Of a stretch of 49,585 nt of DNA, positions 23,210 through 32,580 are shown piece after piece (positions within the stretch are counted from its first letter, which is position 1; the number at the start of each line of letters is the position of its first letter). Origin of the DNA: CAZHDI01 sp964531285. GTDB taxonomy: Bacteria; Pseudomonadota; Alphaproteobacteria; JAJFIK01. The notes beneath the pieces are model-generated. The model ran no database searches and was not told the DNA's origin. It was given only the letters and a program-made list of their open reading frames with translations. The DNA is taken from positions 1-49,585 of the forward strand of contig CAZHDI010000018.1 of NCBI GenBank assembly GCA_964531285.1, written 5' to 3'. Both the position numbers and the translations under genes were made by a program.

Positions 23210-23878
23210 ATGAGTCTCGACGCGTTCCGAAAAAACCGGGCGGCCCATAAACGCGCCGCGGTTCTGGCCGCCGCCCGGCTGCGCTTCGGCCAGGACGGTT
23301 TTGCGCGCGCCAATATGGATGCCATCGCCAAGGCCGCCCGGGTCTCTACCGCGACCCTCTACCGCTATTTCCCGTCCAAAGCGGCTTTGTTCCAAGCGGT
23401 CGCGGTCGCCAGCATCGAAGCCATGGAAGCCGACCTGCCGGCCGAAAACGCGGCGCCGCTGATCCGTCTTGAGCGCCTCGCCGTCGCCTATGCGCGTCTG
23501 CTCTCGACGCCGGAGGTGCGCTCTACGGTGCGGATGCTCATCGCGGAGACCGGACGGGGCGGGGACCTCGCGGGGCGGTTTTACGACGGGGTGAAGCGGC
23601 GCATCGGCGATGGCTTCAGCCAGGTCATTCTGGACGCGGCCCGGGCCGGCGTGGTGCGGGCGCCCGGCGATCCGGGCCACGCCGCCGGCCAGCTTCAGGG
23701 TATGATCGAGCATGCCACGCTCATGCGCGGGCTGATCCTCGGCGACGATGTCCCCCCGGCTCAGGAGGCCGGCGAGATCGCCCGGTCGGCCCTGGCCACA
23801 TGGCTGGCCCGATGGGGCGGCGCGGCGCCGTCCGCGCCCCCGGCGGGGGACCCGGATGCCGAAAGGCCGCCGCTTTGA
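23210..23878 (+). CDS. TetR/AcrR-family transcriptional regulator
   Basis: A 222-residue regulator. The N-terminal helix-turn-helix (about 12-58) reads ...MDAIAKAARVSTATLYRYFPSK..., the family signature. The C-terminal helical domain resembles the AefR-like type (RLERLAVAYARLLSTPEVRSTVRM region). The frame opens 45 bases earlier, inside the AT-rich promoter island; the internal ATG before SLDAF fits the family better. Divergent from the SDR gene, which is the likely target. The Pro/Ala-rich C-terminal tail is probably disordered. Confidence 0.88.
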   Translation: MSLDAFRKNRAAHKRAAVLAAARLRFGQDGFARANMDAIAKAARVSTATLYRYFPSKAALFQAVAVASIEAMEADLPAENAAPLIRLERLAVAYARLLSTPEVRSTVRMLIAETGRGGDLAGRFYDGVKRRIGDGFSQVILDAARAGVVRAPGDPGHAAGQLQGMIEHATLMRGLILGDDVPPAQEAGEIARSALATWLARWGGAAPSAPPAGDPDAERPPL

Positions 23879-23942
23879 CACCGCCGGGGCGGGCCATTAC
23901 CTCTAGCGCTCCACCCGTCGCACTCCTGCCGAGGACAAATCC

Positions 23943-25295
23943 ATGGCCGCTGCCGATCCCCACACCCAGGCCCTGTTCGATGCCGCCGAGCGCCTGTTGC
24001 GCGATGCCAAAGCGCAGGGCGCGGACGCCGCCGATGTGCTGATCGCGGAAGGCACCGCCGTGGATGCGGGCTGCCGGCTGGGCGAAATCGAAGACATTGG
24101 CCGCTCCGAGGGCCGGGACCTGGGCTTGCGCCTGATGTTCGGGCGCCGTCAGGCGGTGGTCTCGTCGAATGACCTGTCGGAAAAGGGACTGGCCCCGCTG
24201 GCCGAGCGCTGCGCCGCCATGGCCCGCATCGCGCCGGAAGATCCCTATTGCGGCCTCGCGCCGGAAGACCGGCTGGCCACCAGTTTCCCGGCGCTCGATC
24301 TGTCGGACACGGCCGAGGTGGCGACCGAACGGCTTGTGGAGATGGCCCGCGCCGCCGAGGATGCCGCCCGGTCGGTCGATGGCATTGTCAATTCCAACGG
24401 TGCCGGGGCGGGCTACGCGCGCAGCCGGATCGTGCTCGCGACCTCTCACGGCTTTGCCCAGAGTTATGAGAGCACCAGCTATAGCGTGTCGTGTCAGGTG
24501 GTCGCGGGCAATGATGATGGCATGGAAACCGATTACGACAGCACGTCGGCGCGCCATCTGGCCGATCTTCAGCCGGCGGAGGATATCGGCCTCGAAGCCG
24601 CGCGGCGCGCGGTCCGGCGTTTGAGCCCGCGCAAGGTGGACACCCGGAAGGTGCCGCTTATCGTCGAGCCGCGTCTTGCCTCCGGGATCCTGGGTCATCT
24701 GGCCGGTGCCATCAATGGCAGCGCCATCGCCCGCGGCACGTCGTTTCTGAAAGATGCCCTGGATACGGAGGTTTTCGCGCCCCATGTCCATGTCCACGAC
24801 GATCCGCGCCGGGTGCGCGGCCTGCGCTCCAAGCCGTTCGACGGCGAAGGGGTCGCCGCCGAGGCCCTGACCGTGATCGACGCGGGGCGCCTGACCACCT
24901 GGTTCCTCGACAGTGGGACGGCTCGCCAACTCGGTCTTGAAACCAACGGGCGGGCCTCGCGCGGCACTGCCGGGGCGCCATCGCCGTCCATCACGAACTT
25001 CTATATGGCGCCGGGTACGGACAGCCCTGAGGATTTGATCAAGGACATCGGCCAGGGACTTTATGTAACGACCCTGTTCGGCCAGGGCGTCAATCTGGTC
25101 ACGGGCGATTACAGCCGGGGCGCGGCGGGTTTCTGGATCGAGAACGGCGAGATCGCCTATCCGGTCAGCGAAATCACGGTGGCGGGTCATCTCAAGGACA
25201 TGTTCCGCCATCTGACGCCCGCCAATGACCTGACCTTCCGGTATGGCGTGAATGCGCCGACCCTGCGGATCGAGGGACTCACGGTTGCCGGATGA
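23943..25295 (+). CDS. pmbA: TldE/PmbA-family metalloprotease subunit
   Basis: A 450-residue member of the TldD/PmbA family. With TldD it forms a peptidase that processes modified peptides and degrades unfolded short proteins. The HExxxH zinc motif of TldD is absent, as expected for the TldE/PmbA subunit. Conserved C-terminal features are seen: RGTSFLKD, VHVHDDP, EALTVIDAGRLTTWFLDS, TARQLGLETNGRASR and SRGAAGFWIENGEI. GAGGA precedes the ATG. tldD is not in the window. cysQ follows after 19 bp, so an operon is likely. Confidence 0.92.
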   Translation: MAAADPHTQALFDAAERLLRDAKAQGADAADVLIAEGTAVDAGCRLGEIEDIGRSEGRDLGLRLMFGRRQAVVSSNDLSEKGLAPLAERCAAMARIAPEDPYCGLAPEDRLATSFPALDLSDTAEVATERLVEMARAAEDAARSVDGIVNSNGAGAGYARSRIVLATSHGFAQSYESTSYSVSCQVVAGNDDGMETDYDSTSARHLADLQPAEDIGLEAARRAVRRLSPRKVDTRKVPLIVEPRLASGILGHLAGAINGSAIARGTSFLKDALDTEVFAPHVHVHDDPRRVRGLRSKPFDGEGVAAEALTVIDAGRLTTWFLDSGTARQLGLETNGRASRGTAGAPSPSITNFYMAPGTDSPEDLIKDIGQGLYVTTLFGQGVNLVTGDYSRGAAGFWIENGEIAYPVSEITVAGHLKDMFRHLTPANDLTFRYGVNAPTLRIEGLTVAG

Positions 25296-25314
25296 CGCGG
25301 GCAGACCGCCCGGC

Positions 25315-26100
25315 ATGGATGATCCGGACCGCGCGCTTCTGATCGAGGCGGTGCGCGATGCCGGCGCGCTTGCGATGAGCTATTTCACGCGCGACTACGA
25401 CATCTGGGACAAGCCCGATCAGACGCCGGTCAGCGATGCCGATATCGCGGTCAATGACTTGCTCCGGACCCGGTTGATGGGGGCGCGGCCCGATTATGGC
25501 TGGCTTTCCGAAGAGTCCGGCGACGACCGCAGCCGGGTCGGGCGCCCCCGCGTCTGGGTGGTCGATCCCATCGACGGGACGCGTGCCTTTGTCCGCCGGC
25601 GCCCGCAATTCGCGGTCTGCGTTGCGCTCCTCGAGGACGACCGCCCGACCATCGCGGCGATCTTCAATCCCGCGTCGGGCGAGTTTTTCGAGGCGCTCGA
25701 CGGCGGCGGCGCCCGGCTCAACGGCGCGCCCATGACGGTGAGCGATTGCCGGGCGCTGGAGGGCTGCCGGATGCTGGGCCCGCGCGACATGTTCGAGCAT
25801 CCCGCCTGGCCGACGCCATGGCCGGCGATGGATCTTGATAACCCCAATTCCATCGCCTACCGCCTGGCGCTGGTCGCGGCGGGGACCTGGGACGGCGCCA
25901 TGTCCCTGTCCTGGAAGAGCGACTGGGATCTGGCGGCCGCCGATCTCATCGTGCGGGAGTCTGGCGGGCGGATCTCGGCCCATGACGGCACGCCGTTCCG
26001 CTTCAACCAGCCGCAGCCGCGCCATCGCAGCGTGATCGCCGCGGGCCCGGTGCTCTATGACGCCATTTTCGCGCGTGTCGGCCATATCCGGTTGCCGTAA
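25315..26100 (+). CDS. cysQ: 3'(2'),5'-bisphosphate nucleotidase / IMPase family
   Basis: A 261-residue lithium-sensitive phosphatase of the inositol-monophosphatase superfamily. Metal ligands are seen in LSEESGDD, DPIDGTRAF and WKSDWDLAAADLI. In this neighbourhood the usual member is CysQ, which removes 3'-phosphate from adenosine bisphosphate left by sulfate assimilation; inositol phosphatase or histidinol phosphatase activity cannot be ruled out. The frame opens 63 bases earlier inside pmbA; the chosen ATG gives the normal N-terminus. The order cysQ - DUF4170 - lipid A genes is common in alphaproteobacteria. Confidence 0.85.
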   Translation: MDDPDRALLIEAVRDAGALAMSYFTRDYDIWDKPDQTPVSDADIAVNDLLRTRLMGARPDYGWLSEESGDDRSRVGRPRVWVVDPIDGTRAFVRRRPQFAVCVALLEDDRPTIAAIFNPASGEFFEALDGGGARLNGAPMTVSDCRALEGCRMLGPRDMFEHPAWPTPWPAMDLDNPNSIAYRLALVAAGTWDGAMSLSWKSDWDLAAADLIVRESGGRISAHDGTPFRFNQPQPRHRSVIAAGPVLYDAIFARVGHIRLP

Positions 26101-26223
26101 GGCGTGTGAACACGGTGGTTTCAGGGGCCGGGATGGGGCCAAGGTGTATCGCCACGGCAGGAATGCCGGTAGAAAGCGCGTCAAACCACGCGATCGCACA
26201 GGACGAAAAACGGGGCTTTGACC

Positions 26224-26487
26224 ATGGCCAAGCAATTGCTGCATCTGGTGTTCGGCGGGGAACTCGCCGATCTGAGCGGGCAGGTGGAATTCACCGACCT
26301 GTCGAAACTCGATGTTGTCGGGATCTATCCAAATTATCGGGAGGCGTATAACGCCTGGCGCGGGGCCTCCCAACGGACGGTGGACAACGCGAAAACGCGC
26401 TATTTCATCGTCCATATGCACCGCCTGCTCGATCCTGAGTCCGAACCGGCGCCGCCCGAGGACGACGAGCGCGCGGGCGCCCGCTAA
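26224..26487 (+). CDS. DUF4170 protein
   Basis: An 87-residue soluble protein of unknown function. It starts MAKQLLHLVFGGEL, followed by the conserved TDLSKLDVVGIYPNYREAYNAW region and YFIVHMHRLLDP, and ends in an acidic tail. The family is found almost only in alphaproteobacteria, near lipid A or Kdo genes. A TTG two codons earlier is a weaker start. Its place between cysQ and the lipid A exporter suggests a supporting role in that pathway; no catalytic motif is seen. Confidence 0.85.
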   Translation: MAKQLLHLVFGGELADLSGQVEFTDLSKLDVVGIYPNYREAYNAWRGASQRTVDNAKTRYFIVHMHRLLDPESEPAPPEDDERAGAR

Positions 26488-26538
26488 GGCACGCACCGTG
26501 CTAGGCTGCGCTGAGCGGCGCATAAGCAGCGGACCAGA

Positions 26539-28401
26539 ATGAAATACGTCCTACACACGGCCGAAGACGACACCGACGCGGCTGGCGCGCAGACGCCGGA
26601 TCGCTGGCGCTATAGCGAGTGGTCGATCGTCAAGCGGCTCGTGCGCGAGCACATGGCGCCCCATTGGCGGCGGATTTCCGTTGCCATCGGCGCCATGCTG
26701 ATCATCGCGGCCATGACATTTCTGGGCCCGCTCCTGATCAAGCAGGTCGTCAACGATGTGCTGATCGCCAAAAAGGTGGACCTGCTGTGGGTGATCGCCG
26801 GGGCGACCATGGTGGTGTTCACGATCAAGGCGCTGGCCATGTTCGTCCAGGCCCGGATCATGGGATTCATCGGCTTCCGGATCGTCAGTGATTTACAGAT
26901 CATTCTATTCGACCGGGTTTTGCGGTCCGATCTCAGCCGTCTCAACGATACCCATTCCGGGCGCTTCACCGCCAGCTTTTTGAACGACACGCAGATCATC
27001 AAGCGGGCCGTCGGCGGCGCGGTCACCGATATCTTCAAGAACGGCACCACGGCGATTGCCTTGATCGCGTTCGTTTTCTGGCAGGATTTCATGATGGCCT
27101 TCGTCGCCACGGTCATCCTGCCGCTGATCGCTTTCATCATCCGCAAACTGGGCAAGCGCACCCGCAAGGCGGCCAAGAAGGGCATGGCCGAGACCGGCAC
27201 CATGGCCATGCTGATTTCCGAGTCGCTCGACGGAATCCGTCTCGTGAAGGCCTATGGTCAGGAAGAGCGCGAGACCCAGCGCATGGCGGACTCGGTCGAG
27301 CGCCGCCTGACTTTCCAGTTGAAGGCAATCTATTCGCGGGCGATGGCCTCGCCGGTGACCGAATTGCTGTCGGGCTGGGCGATTGCGCTCGTCATGCTCT
27401 ATGGCGGTTATCAGGTGATCAATGAGCGCCTGGATCCCGGCTCGCTCGTGGCCATGCTGGTGGCGGTGGGGCAGGCATATCAGCCGCTGCGCAGCCTGGC
27501 CAATCTGCATACGGTCTTGGCCGAGGGGCTTGGCGCGGCCCAGCGCGTCTTCAAGGTGATCGACGTCAAGCCGCAGATCATGGATGCGCCCGATGCCGCG
27601 CCCCTGGCCTTGAGCGACGGCGCGGTGGCGCTCGATGATGTGATCTTCGAATATCCCGACGGCACCCGCGCGCTCGACGGGCTGACCATCGCCGCGCCCG
27701 CGGGCCAGCATATCGCGCTGGTCGGCCCGTCCGGGGCGGGCAAGAGCACCGTGCTCAATCTCATTCCCCGCTTTTACGACGTGTCCGGCGGATCGGTCAC
27801 CGTCGATGGCCAGGATGTGCGCGGCGTGACCATGACCAGCCTGCGCCGCCAGATCGCCATCGTCACGCAGGAGCCGTTTCTCTTCGACGATACGGTCCGT
27901 GCCAATATCGCCTATGCCATTCCGGATGCGGACGAGGATACCATCATCGCCGCCGCGCGCGATGCCGCCGCCCATGACTTCATCATGGACCTGCCGAACG
28001 GCTATGACACCATGGTCGGCGAGCAGGGCGTGAAGCTCTCGGGCGGCCAGCGTCAGCGCATTGCCATCGCCCGGGCCCTGGTGGCCGATGCGCCGATCCT
28101 GCTTCTCGATGAGGCGACCAGTGCGCTCGACACCGAGTCCGAACGTCAAGTGCAGATCGCCCTCAACCGCTTGATGAAGGGCCGGACGACCATCGTCATC
28201 GCCCATCGTCTGTCCACGGTGATTGGTGCCGATACGATCTATGTGCTCGACCGGGGCCGGGTGGTGGAACAGGGGCGCCATGAGGACCTGCTGCTAAGGG
28301 ACGGTCTTTATGCCAAGCTTTACCGGACCCAACTCGACGAAGAGCCGTCCGGCGATCCCGCGGCGCCCCTTCCGTTCGCCGAAGCCGCGGGAGATGCGTG
28401 A
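26539..28401 (+). CDS. msbA: Lipid A export ABC transporter (MsbA-like)
   Basis: A 620-residue half-transporter: a membrane domain with six predicted helices (about 40-330) fused to an ATPase. Walker A GPSGAGKST (about 396-404), Q-loop VTQEPFLF, signature LSGGQRQR (about 499-506), Walker B ILLLDEATSALD and H-loop IVIAHRLS are intact. A homodimer would flip core lipid A across the inner membrane. Assignment to MsbA rather than another exporter rests on its place directly before DUF374, waaA, lpxK and lpxL. The stop overlaps the next gene's GTG candidate. Confidence 0.88.
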   Translation: MKYVLHTAEDDTDAAGAQTPDRWRYSEWSIVKRLVREHMAPHWRRISVAIGAMLIIAAMTFLGPLLIKQVVNDVLIAKKVDLLWVIAGATMVVFTIKALAMFVQARIMGFIGFRIVSDLQIILFDRVLRSDLSRLNDTHSGRFTASFLNDTQIIKRAVGGAVTDIFKNGTTAIALIAFVFWQDFMMAFVATVILPLIAFIIRKLGKRTRKAAKKGMAETGTMAMLISESLDGIRLVKAYGQEERETQRMADSVERRLTFQLKAIYSRAMASPVTELLSGWAIALVMLYGGYQVINERLDPGSLVAMLVAVGQAYQPLRSLANLHTVLAEGLGAAQRVFKVIDVKPQIMDAPDAAPLALSDGAVALDDVIFEYPDGTRALDGLTIAAPAGQHIALVGPSGAGKSTVLNLIPRFYDVSGGSVTVDGQDVRGVTMTSLRRQIAIVTQEPFLFDDTVRANIAYAIPDADEDTIIAAARDAAAHDFIMDLPNGYDTMVGEQGVKLSGGQRQRIAIARALVADAPILLLDEATSALDTESERQVQIALNRLMKGRTTIVIAHRLSTVIGADTIYVLDRGRVVEQGRHEDLLLRDGLYAKLYRTQLDEEPSGDPAAPLPFAEAAGDA

Positions 28402-28403
28402 TC

Positions 28404-29186
28404 ATGGCCTGGCTGAAGCGGGTTCTCAAAAGCGATGCGGTGCGCGGGATGGGCTGCTGGATCGGCGCGCAGTATATCCGTCTTGTTTATCATACTTCCC
28501 GCTGGGATGTGATCGGCCGCGAACATGCCGATCGTCTGTGGGATGAGGGCAAGCCGTTCATCGTTGCGTTCTGGCATGGCCGTTTGCTACTCATTCCCTA
28601 TGCTTGGCGCAAGGGCGCGCCCGTCAAATTCCTGATTTCTCAGCACAGGGACGGTGAGCTGATTTCCCGGACCATCGCCCATCTGGGTTTGGGCGCGATC
28701 CGCGGCTCGGCGGCGCGCAAGGGCAAGGACAAGGACAAAGGCGGGGCGGCGGCGCTGCGGGCCATGACCCGGGCCGTCAAGGCCGGCGAATGCGTCGGCA
28801 TCACGCCGGATGGTCCGCGCGGTCCCCGGATGCGGGCGACCATGGGCGTGGCCGCCGTGGCCAAGCTGACCGGCGTACCGGTGATCCCGGTGGCCTATGC
28901 GACGGCGCGGGCGAGGGTCATGGGGTCCTGGGACAAATTCATTCTGGGGTTTCCGTTCACACGCGGCGCCATGGTCTGGGGCGCGCCCATCGCGGTGCCG
29001 CGCGACGCCGACGAAACCGCACTGGAGGCCATCCGCCTACAGATCGAAACCGATTTGATCGCGGTCACCAATGCCGCCGATGCTCATGTGGGGCGGCCCG
29101 CCATAGAACCGGATCCCGCGCCGGAACAGACCCAAGTCGAGCCGCGTCAAATGGAGCCGGGCCAGATGGAGGCCGGTCATGCCTGA
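28404..29186 (+). CDS. DUF374 lysophospholipid acyltransferase-like protein
   Basis: A 260-residue protein with DUF374. It shows VAFWHGRLLL, which holds the acyltransferase-like His, SQHRDGELISR and TPDGPRGPRM, the conserved blocks of this LPLAT-superfamily branch. Members sit next to waaA in many genomes and are thought to act in lipid A or LPS assembly. The start at ATG 28404 is favoured over GTG 28398 because GGGAG lies 10 bases before the ATG but only 4 before the GTG. The C-terminus ends in Glu/Gln/Met-rich repeats (VEPRQMEPGQMEAG). It overlaps waaA by 8 bases. Confidence 0.88.
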   Translation: MAWLKRVLKSDAVRGMGCWIGAQYIRLVYHTSRWDVIGREHADRLWDEGKPFIVAFWHGRLLLIPYAWRKGAPVKFLISQHRDGELISRTIAHLGLGAIRGSAARKGKDKDKGGAAALRAMTRAVKAGECVGITPDGPRGPRMRATMGVAAVAKLTGVPVIPVAYATARARVMGSWDKFILGFPFTRGAMVWGAPIAVPRDADETALEAIRLQIETDLIAVTNAADAHVGRPAIEPDPAPEQTQVEPRQMEPGQMEAGHA

Positions 29187-30501
29187 CGCCGCGCTCCCGG
29201 TCCGGCCTGGCCTTAATGGCATGCTCAGGGCCTATCCGGCCTTTACGCGCCTGATGGGACTGGCGGTTGACCGGCATCTGAAAGCCAGGGTCGCGCGCGA
29301 CAAGGAAGACCCGTCGCGTCTCGACGAGCGCAAGGGCCATGCCGGTCATCCGCGTCCCAACGGTCCGCTGGTCTGGGTGCATGGCGCAAGTGTCGGCGAA
29401 TCCCTGTCCGTGCTGTCGCTCATCACGCGTCTGCGGACGGTCCGGCCCGATCTTGCCGTCATGGTGACGACGGGCACGGTCACCTCGGCCCGCCTCCTTG
29501 CCGACCGTTTGCCTAAGGGCGCGTTTCATCAATATGTGCCGCTCGATCATCCGGCCTATGTGGACCGGTTTTTGAATCATTGGCGTCCGGACCTTGTTCT
29601 GTGGGTCGAGTCGGAGGTTTGGCCGAATCTGTTGAGCCGGACCGCAGCCCGTCGCGCGCCGCTTGTGCTGCTTAACGCCCGCATGTCGGAAAAGTCCTGG
29701 CGCGGATGGCGGCGTTTCCCGTCGAGCATTCGCGGGCTTCTGGCCGGTTTCGATTTATCTTTAGCCCAGGACGAGGCGAGTGCGGCGCGTCTGCGTGATC
29801 TGGGGGCAAATCCTGTCGCCGTTCCGGGTAATCTGAAATTGGCCGCGCCCGCCCTGCCGGTCGATGTGACGGCGCTGGCGGACTTCCGGACCCGGATCGC
29901 AGGGCGGCCGGTCTGGCTTGCCGCCAGCACCCACGACGAAGAGGAGCAAGTCCTCGCGGTGCATGACCGGTTGCGTGAGGCGTATCCGGATCTTTTGACC
30001 CTGATCGTGCCGCGCCAGCCTGTGCGGGGTCCTGGCATTGCGGGATTGGCACGGGCGCGCGGGCTTGAGGCGGGCTTGCGCTCGGCGCAGGACGTCCTCT
30101 GTGATCGGACGGCGGTCTATATCGCCGACACGATCGGTGAGTTGGGACTGTTCTTCCGGCTTGCGCCGGCCGCGTTTCTGGGGCGCTCGCTCGTGCCCAT
30201 GGGCGGCAGCAACCCGCTGGAGGCCGCGCGGCTGGATTGTGCGGTTCTTTATGGGCCCCATACGGAAAATTTCACCGCCATTTATGACGCCCTGGACGCT
30301 GCGGGCGGGGCGCTCAAGGTGGCGGACCCTGACGGTCTGGCAACCGGGATCGCCCGGCTCCTGGACGATCCGGATGCGCGCGCGGCTCAGACGGCGGCGG
30401 CGGCGCGGATCGTTGCGGATGCGGACGGCGTGCTGGACCGCGTGTTCGGCGCGCTCAGCCCCCATTTGCCGGCGCGGGAGCAGGCCCATGCGCGCGCCTG
30501 A
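29179..30501 (+). CDS. waaA: Kdo transferase (3-deoxy-D-manno-octulosonate transferase)
   Basis: A GT30-family enzyme that adds Kdo to lipid IVA at the inner membrane. The 440-residue product has the N-terminal membrane-associated segment. Then come HGASVGES, which carries the catalytic Glu, VTTGTVTSARL, ESEVWPNLL, NARMSEKSWRGW, and the C-terminal donor-binding domain with ADTIGELGLFFRLAP, SLVPMGGSNPLEAA and GPHTENF. The number of Kdo residues added cannot be read from sequence. It overlaps DUF374 upstream by 8 bases and lpxK downstream by 14 bases, so the genes are translationally coupled. Confidence 0.95.
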   Translation: MPDAALPVRPGLNGMLRAYPAFTRLMGLAVDRHLKARVARDKEDPSRLDERKGHAGHPRPNGPLVWVHGASVGESLSVLSLITRLRTVRPDLAVMVTTGTVTSARLLADRLPKGAFHQYVPLDHPAYVDRFLNHWRPDLVLWVESEVWPNLLSRTAARRAPLVLLNARMSEKSWRGWRRFPSSIRGLLAGFDLSLAQDEASAARLRDLGANPVAVPGNLKLAAPALPVDVTALADFRTRIAGRPVWLAASTHDEEEQVLAVHDRLREAYPDLLTLIVPRQPVRGPGIAGLARARGLEAGLRSAQDVLCDRTAVYIADTIGELGLFFRLAPAAFLGRSLVPMGGSNPLEAARLDCAVLYGPHTENFTAIYDALDAAGGALKVADPDGLATGIARLLDDPDARAAQTAAAARIVADADGVLDRVFGALSPHLPAREQAHARA

Positions 30502-31519
30502 CTTCTGGTATCCCAAGGCGCGGGGCGCTTCCTTGGCGGCGGATATGCTTACGCCCCTGGGCTGGCTTTATGGGGCCGCCGGACGGGCCAAGCTCGCCAT
30601 GACGACACCGGCCCGCTGCGACGTCCCGGTCATCTGTGTGGGGAATGTCACCGCGGGAGGCACGGGCAAAACGCCGGTCGCTCTCGAGATCGCCCGCCGC
30701 CTGCGCCGGTTCGGCGTTGCGCCCGCGTTCCTGACACGCGGCTATGGCGGGCGGCTCACCGGTCCGGTCCGTGTGGACCCCTCCGTACACGGTGCGGCGG
30801 ATGTTGGCGACGAACCGTTGCTGCTGGCCCGGGCAGCCCCCACCATCGTGGCCCGCCGCCGGCCGGACGGCGCGGCGCTCGCGGTGCGTCAGGGCGCCCA
30901 GGCGATCATCATGGATGACGGGTTTCAAAATCCGGCCCTGCACAAAACAGTCTCGATCCTCGTCGTGGACCGCGCGGTCGGGTTCGGCAATGGCCGCCTG
31001 ATCCCGGCGGGTCCCTTGCGCGAACCGCTCGCCCAGGGGCTGGCGCGCAGCGATGCCGTGGTCCTGATGGGCGAGGGCGGGCCGTGGCCCGCCGGGATTG
31101 CGCCGGTGCCGGAACGCCCGGTCATCGAAGCCCGGCTCGAGCCGGACCCGGAGGCGCTCAAGGCGCTTGGGCCGGGGCGGTGGGTCGCCTTTGCCGGCAT
31201 CGGCCGGCCCGAGAAATTCTTCGCGACCGCCAGAGCCGCCGGCCTCGCGCTTGCGGCGACCCGCGCCTTCCCCGATCATCACGTCTTTACGGATGAGGAG
31301 ATCGCGGCGCTGACCGCGGACGCGGCCCGGCTTGACGCCCGGCTGATCACCACCGAGAAGGATGCCGTGCGCGTGCCGGCCGCCATGCGCGCACGGGTGC
31401 GCACCCTGCCGGTGATCGCCCGGTTCGATCCGGGGGCGGCCCTCGATGCCGTGCTCCGGAAGGCACTGGATCCGGCCCGGGAGGCGCGCGGGACATCCGC
31501 GGCCCATCGCGTCCGATAA
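30488..31519 (+). CDS. lpxK: Tetraacyldisaccharide 4'-kinase
   Basis: Phosphorylates the 4' position of the lipid A disaccharide to give lipid IVA. The 343-residue enzyme begins MRAPDFWY, the usual N-terminal start of LpxK. It has the P-loop GNVTAGGTGKTP (about 52-63), TRGYGG, DVGDEPLLLA, IMDDGFQNPAL and ITTEKDAVR. The frame is open for 150 codons upstream inside waaA; the start overlapping the waaA end matches the family. In the pathway it acts before WaaA and LpxL. Confidence 0.95.
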   Translation: MRAPDFWYPKARGASLAADMLTPLGWLYGAAGRAKLAMTTPARCDVPVICVGNVTAGGTGKTPVALEIARRLRRFGVAPAFLTRGYGGRLTGPVRVDPSVHGAADVGDEPLLLARAAPTIVARRRPDGAALAVRQGAQAIIMDDGFQNPALHKTVSILVVDRAVGFGNGRLIPAGPLREPLAQGLARSDAVVLMGEGGPWPAGIAPVPERPVIEARLEPDPEALKALGPGRWVAFAGIGRPEKFFATARAAGLALAATRAFPDHHVFTDEEIAALTADAARLDARLITTEKDAVRVPAAMRARVRTLPVIARFDPGAALDAVLRKALDPAREARGTSAAHRVR

Positions 31520-31547
31520 CGCTCCGTACAGAACGAAAGACCCGACC

Positions 31548-32540
31548 ATGACCAGCCTTGCTGTCGATCAGACCGCAAAGAATGCCAAGAAGGCAAAGAA
31601 ACCGCGCCGTTTCAAATGGCTGCGCCGGGCCATGCGCAAAATCCGCTACCGGTTCGAAGCGGGCATCTTCCATACGGTGATCGCGGCGTTTCGGGTGGCC
31701 GGGCTCGCGCGCGCGTCGGCCTTCAGTGCCTGGCTGATGCGGACCGTTGGTCCCCGGACCAAAGTCCATGCCCGCGCCGTGCGGCGCATGACCAGGGCCA
31801 TGCCGGAGATCACCGAGGCCGAGGCCCGCAGTCATCTGACGGTGCTCTGGGACAAGCTGGGCCGCACGGTCGCCGAATATGCGTTTCTGGACCAGTTGAG
31901 TTCCCTCGGACCCGATCCGCGCATCACCGTCAGCGGCCTGGACCATGTCGAGACCGTCAGCGCCATGGACAAGGGCGGTATTTTCTTTTCCGGACATTTC
32001 TTCAACTGGGAGCTGATGCCCAAGGTTTTGCACGAAACCGGCCTGCCGGGGATCGGGGTCTATCGGCCCGCGAACAATCCCCATATCAACGATTGGCTGG
32101 TGCGCACGCGCGAGGAAGTTACCAAGCTGCCGCAGGTGTCGAAGAACGATTCCGGCGCGCGGGGGATCGTCATGACCCTACGGCGCAAGCAATTCGTCTC
32201 CATGCTGATCGATCAAAAGATCCGGGAGGGCCTCCCGGTACCGTTTTTCGGTCATCCCGCGATGACAACCACGGCACCGGCGCGTCTGGCCCTGAAATTC
32301 GGGTGTCCGATCATTCCGGCCTGCATCGAACGGACCGGGGCTGGCCGGTACCATGTCAGCGTGTATCCGCCCCTGAGTTGGTCGCAGACAGGGAATTTGG
32401 AAACTGATATTCTCGCATTGACCGAATCGATGAATGGGTTTCTCGAAGCCAGGATCCGGGAACGCCCCGATCAATGGCTTTGGCTGCATGATCGCTGGGG
32501 CGGAATTCCGTCCGAGATCGCAGGCCGCGGCGTAACCTGA
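31548..32540 (+). CDS. lpxL: Lipid A lauroyl-type acyltransferase (LpxL/HtrB family)
   Basis: Adds a secondary acyl chain to Kdo-lipid IVA. The 330-residue product is in the LpxL/LpxM family; the catalytic HX4E pair is His150 and Glu155 in SGHFFNWEL. YRPANNP, the QKIREGLPVPFFG block and RPDQWLWLHDRW further support it. A basic, Lys-rich N-terminus precedes the membrane-proximal helix. The chain length and whether it acts first (LpxL) or second (LpxM) cannot be decided. It lies 28 bp after lpxK and probably ends this operon. Confidence 0.93.
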   Translation: MTSLAVDQTAKNAKKAKKPRRFKWLRRAMRKIRYRFEAGIFHTVIAAFRVAGLARASAFSAWLMRTVGPRTKVHARAVRRMTRAMPEITEAEARSHLTVLWDKLGRTVAEYAFLDQLSSLGPDPRITVSGLDHVETVSAMDKGGIFFSGHFFNWELMPKVLHETGLPGIGVYRPANNPHINDWLVRTREEVTKLPQVSKNDSGARGIVMTLRRKQFVSMLIDQKIREGLPVPFFGHPAMTTTAPARLALKFGCPIIPACIERTGAGRYHVSVYPPLSWSQTGNLETDILALTESMNGFLEARIRERPDQWLWLHDRWGGIPSEIAGRGVT

Positions 32541-32580
32541 CACCGTGGGGCACACCGCCCCGCGTGAGAGGATCGCGGGA

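Noticed and set aside
23721..25316. A 531-codon frame opposite pmbA
   Set aside because: pmbA is clearly coding on the plus strand, and the opposite frame spans two genes.
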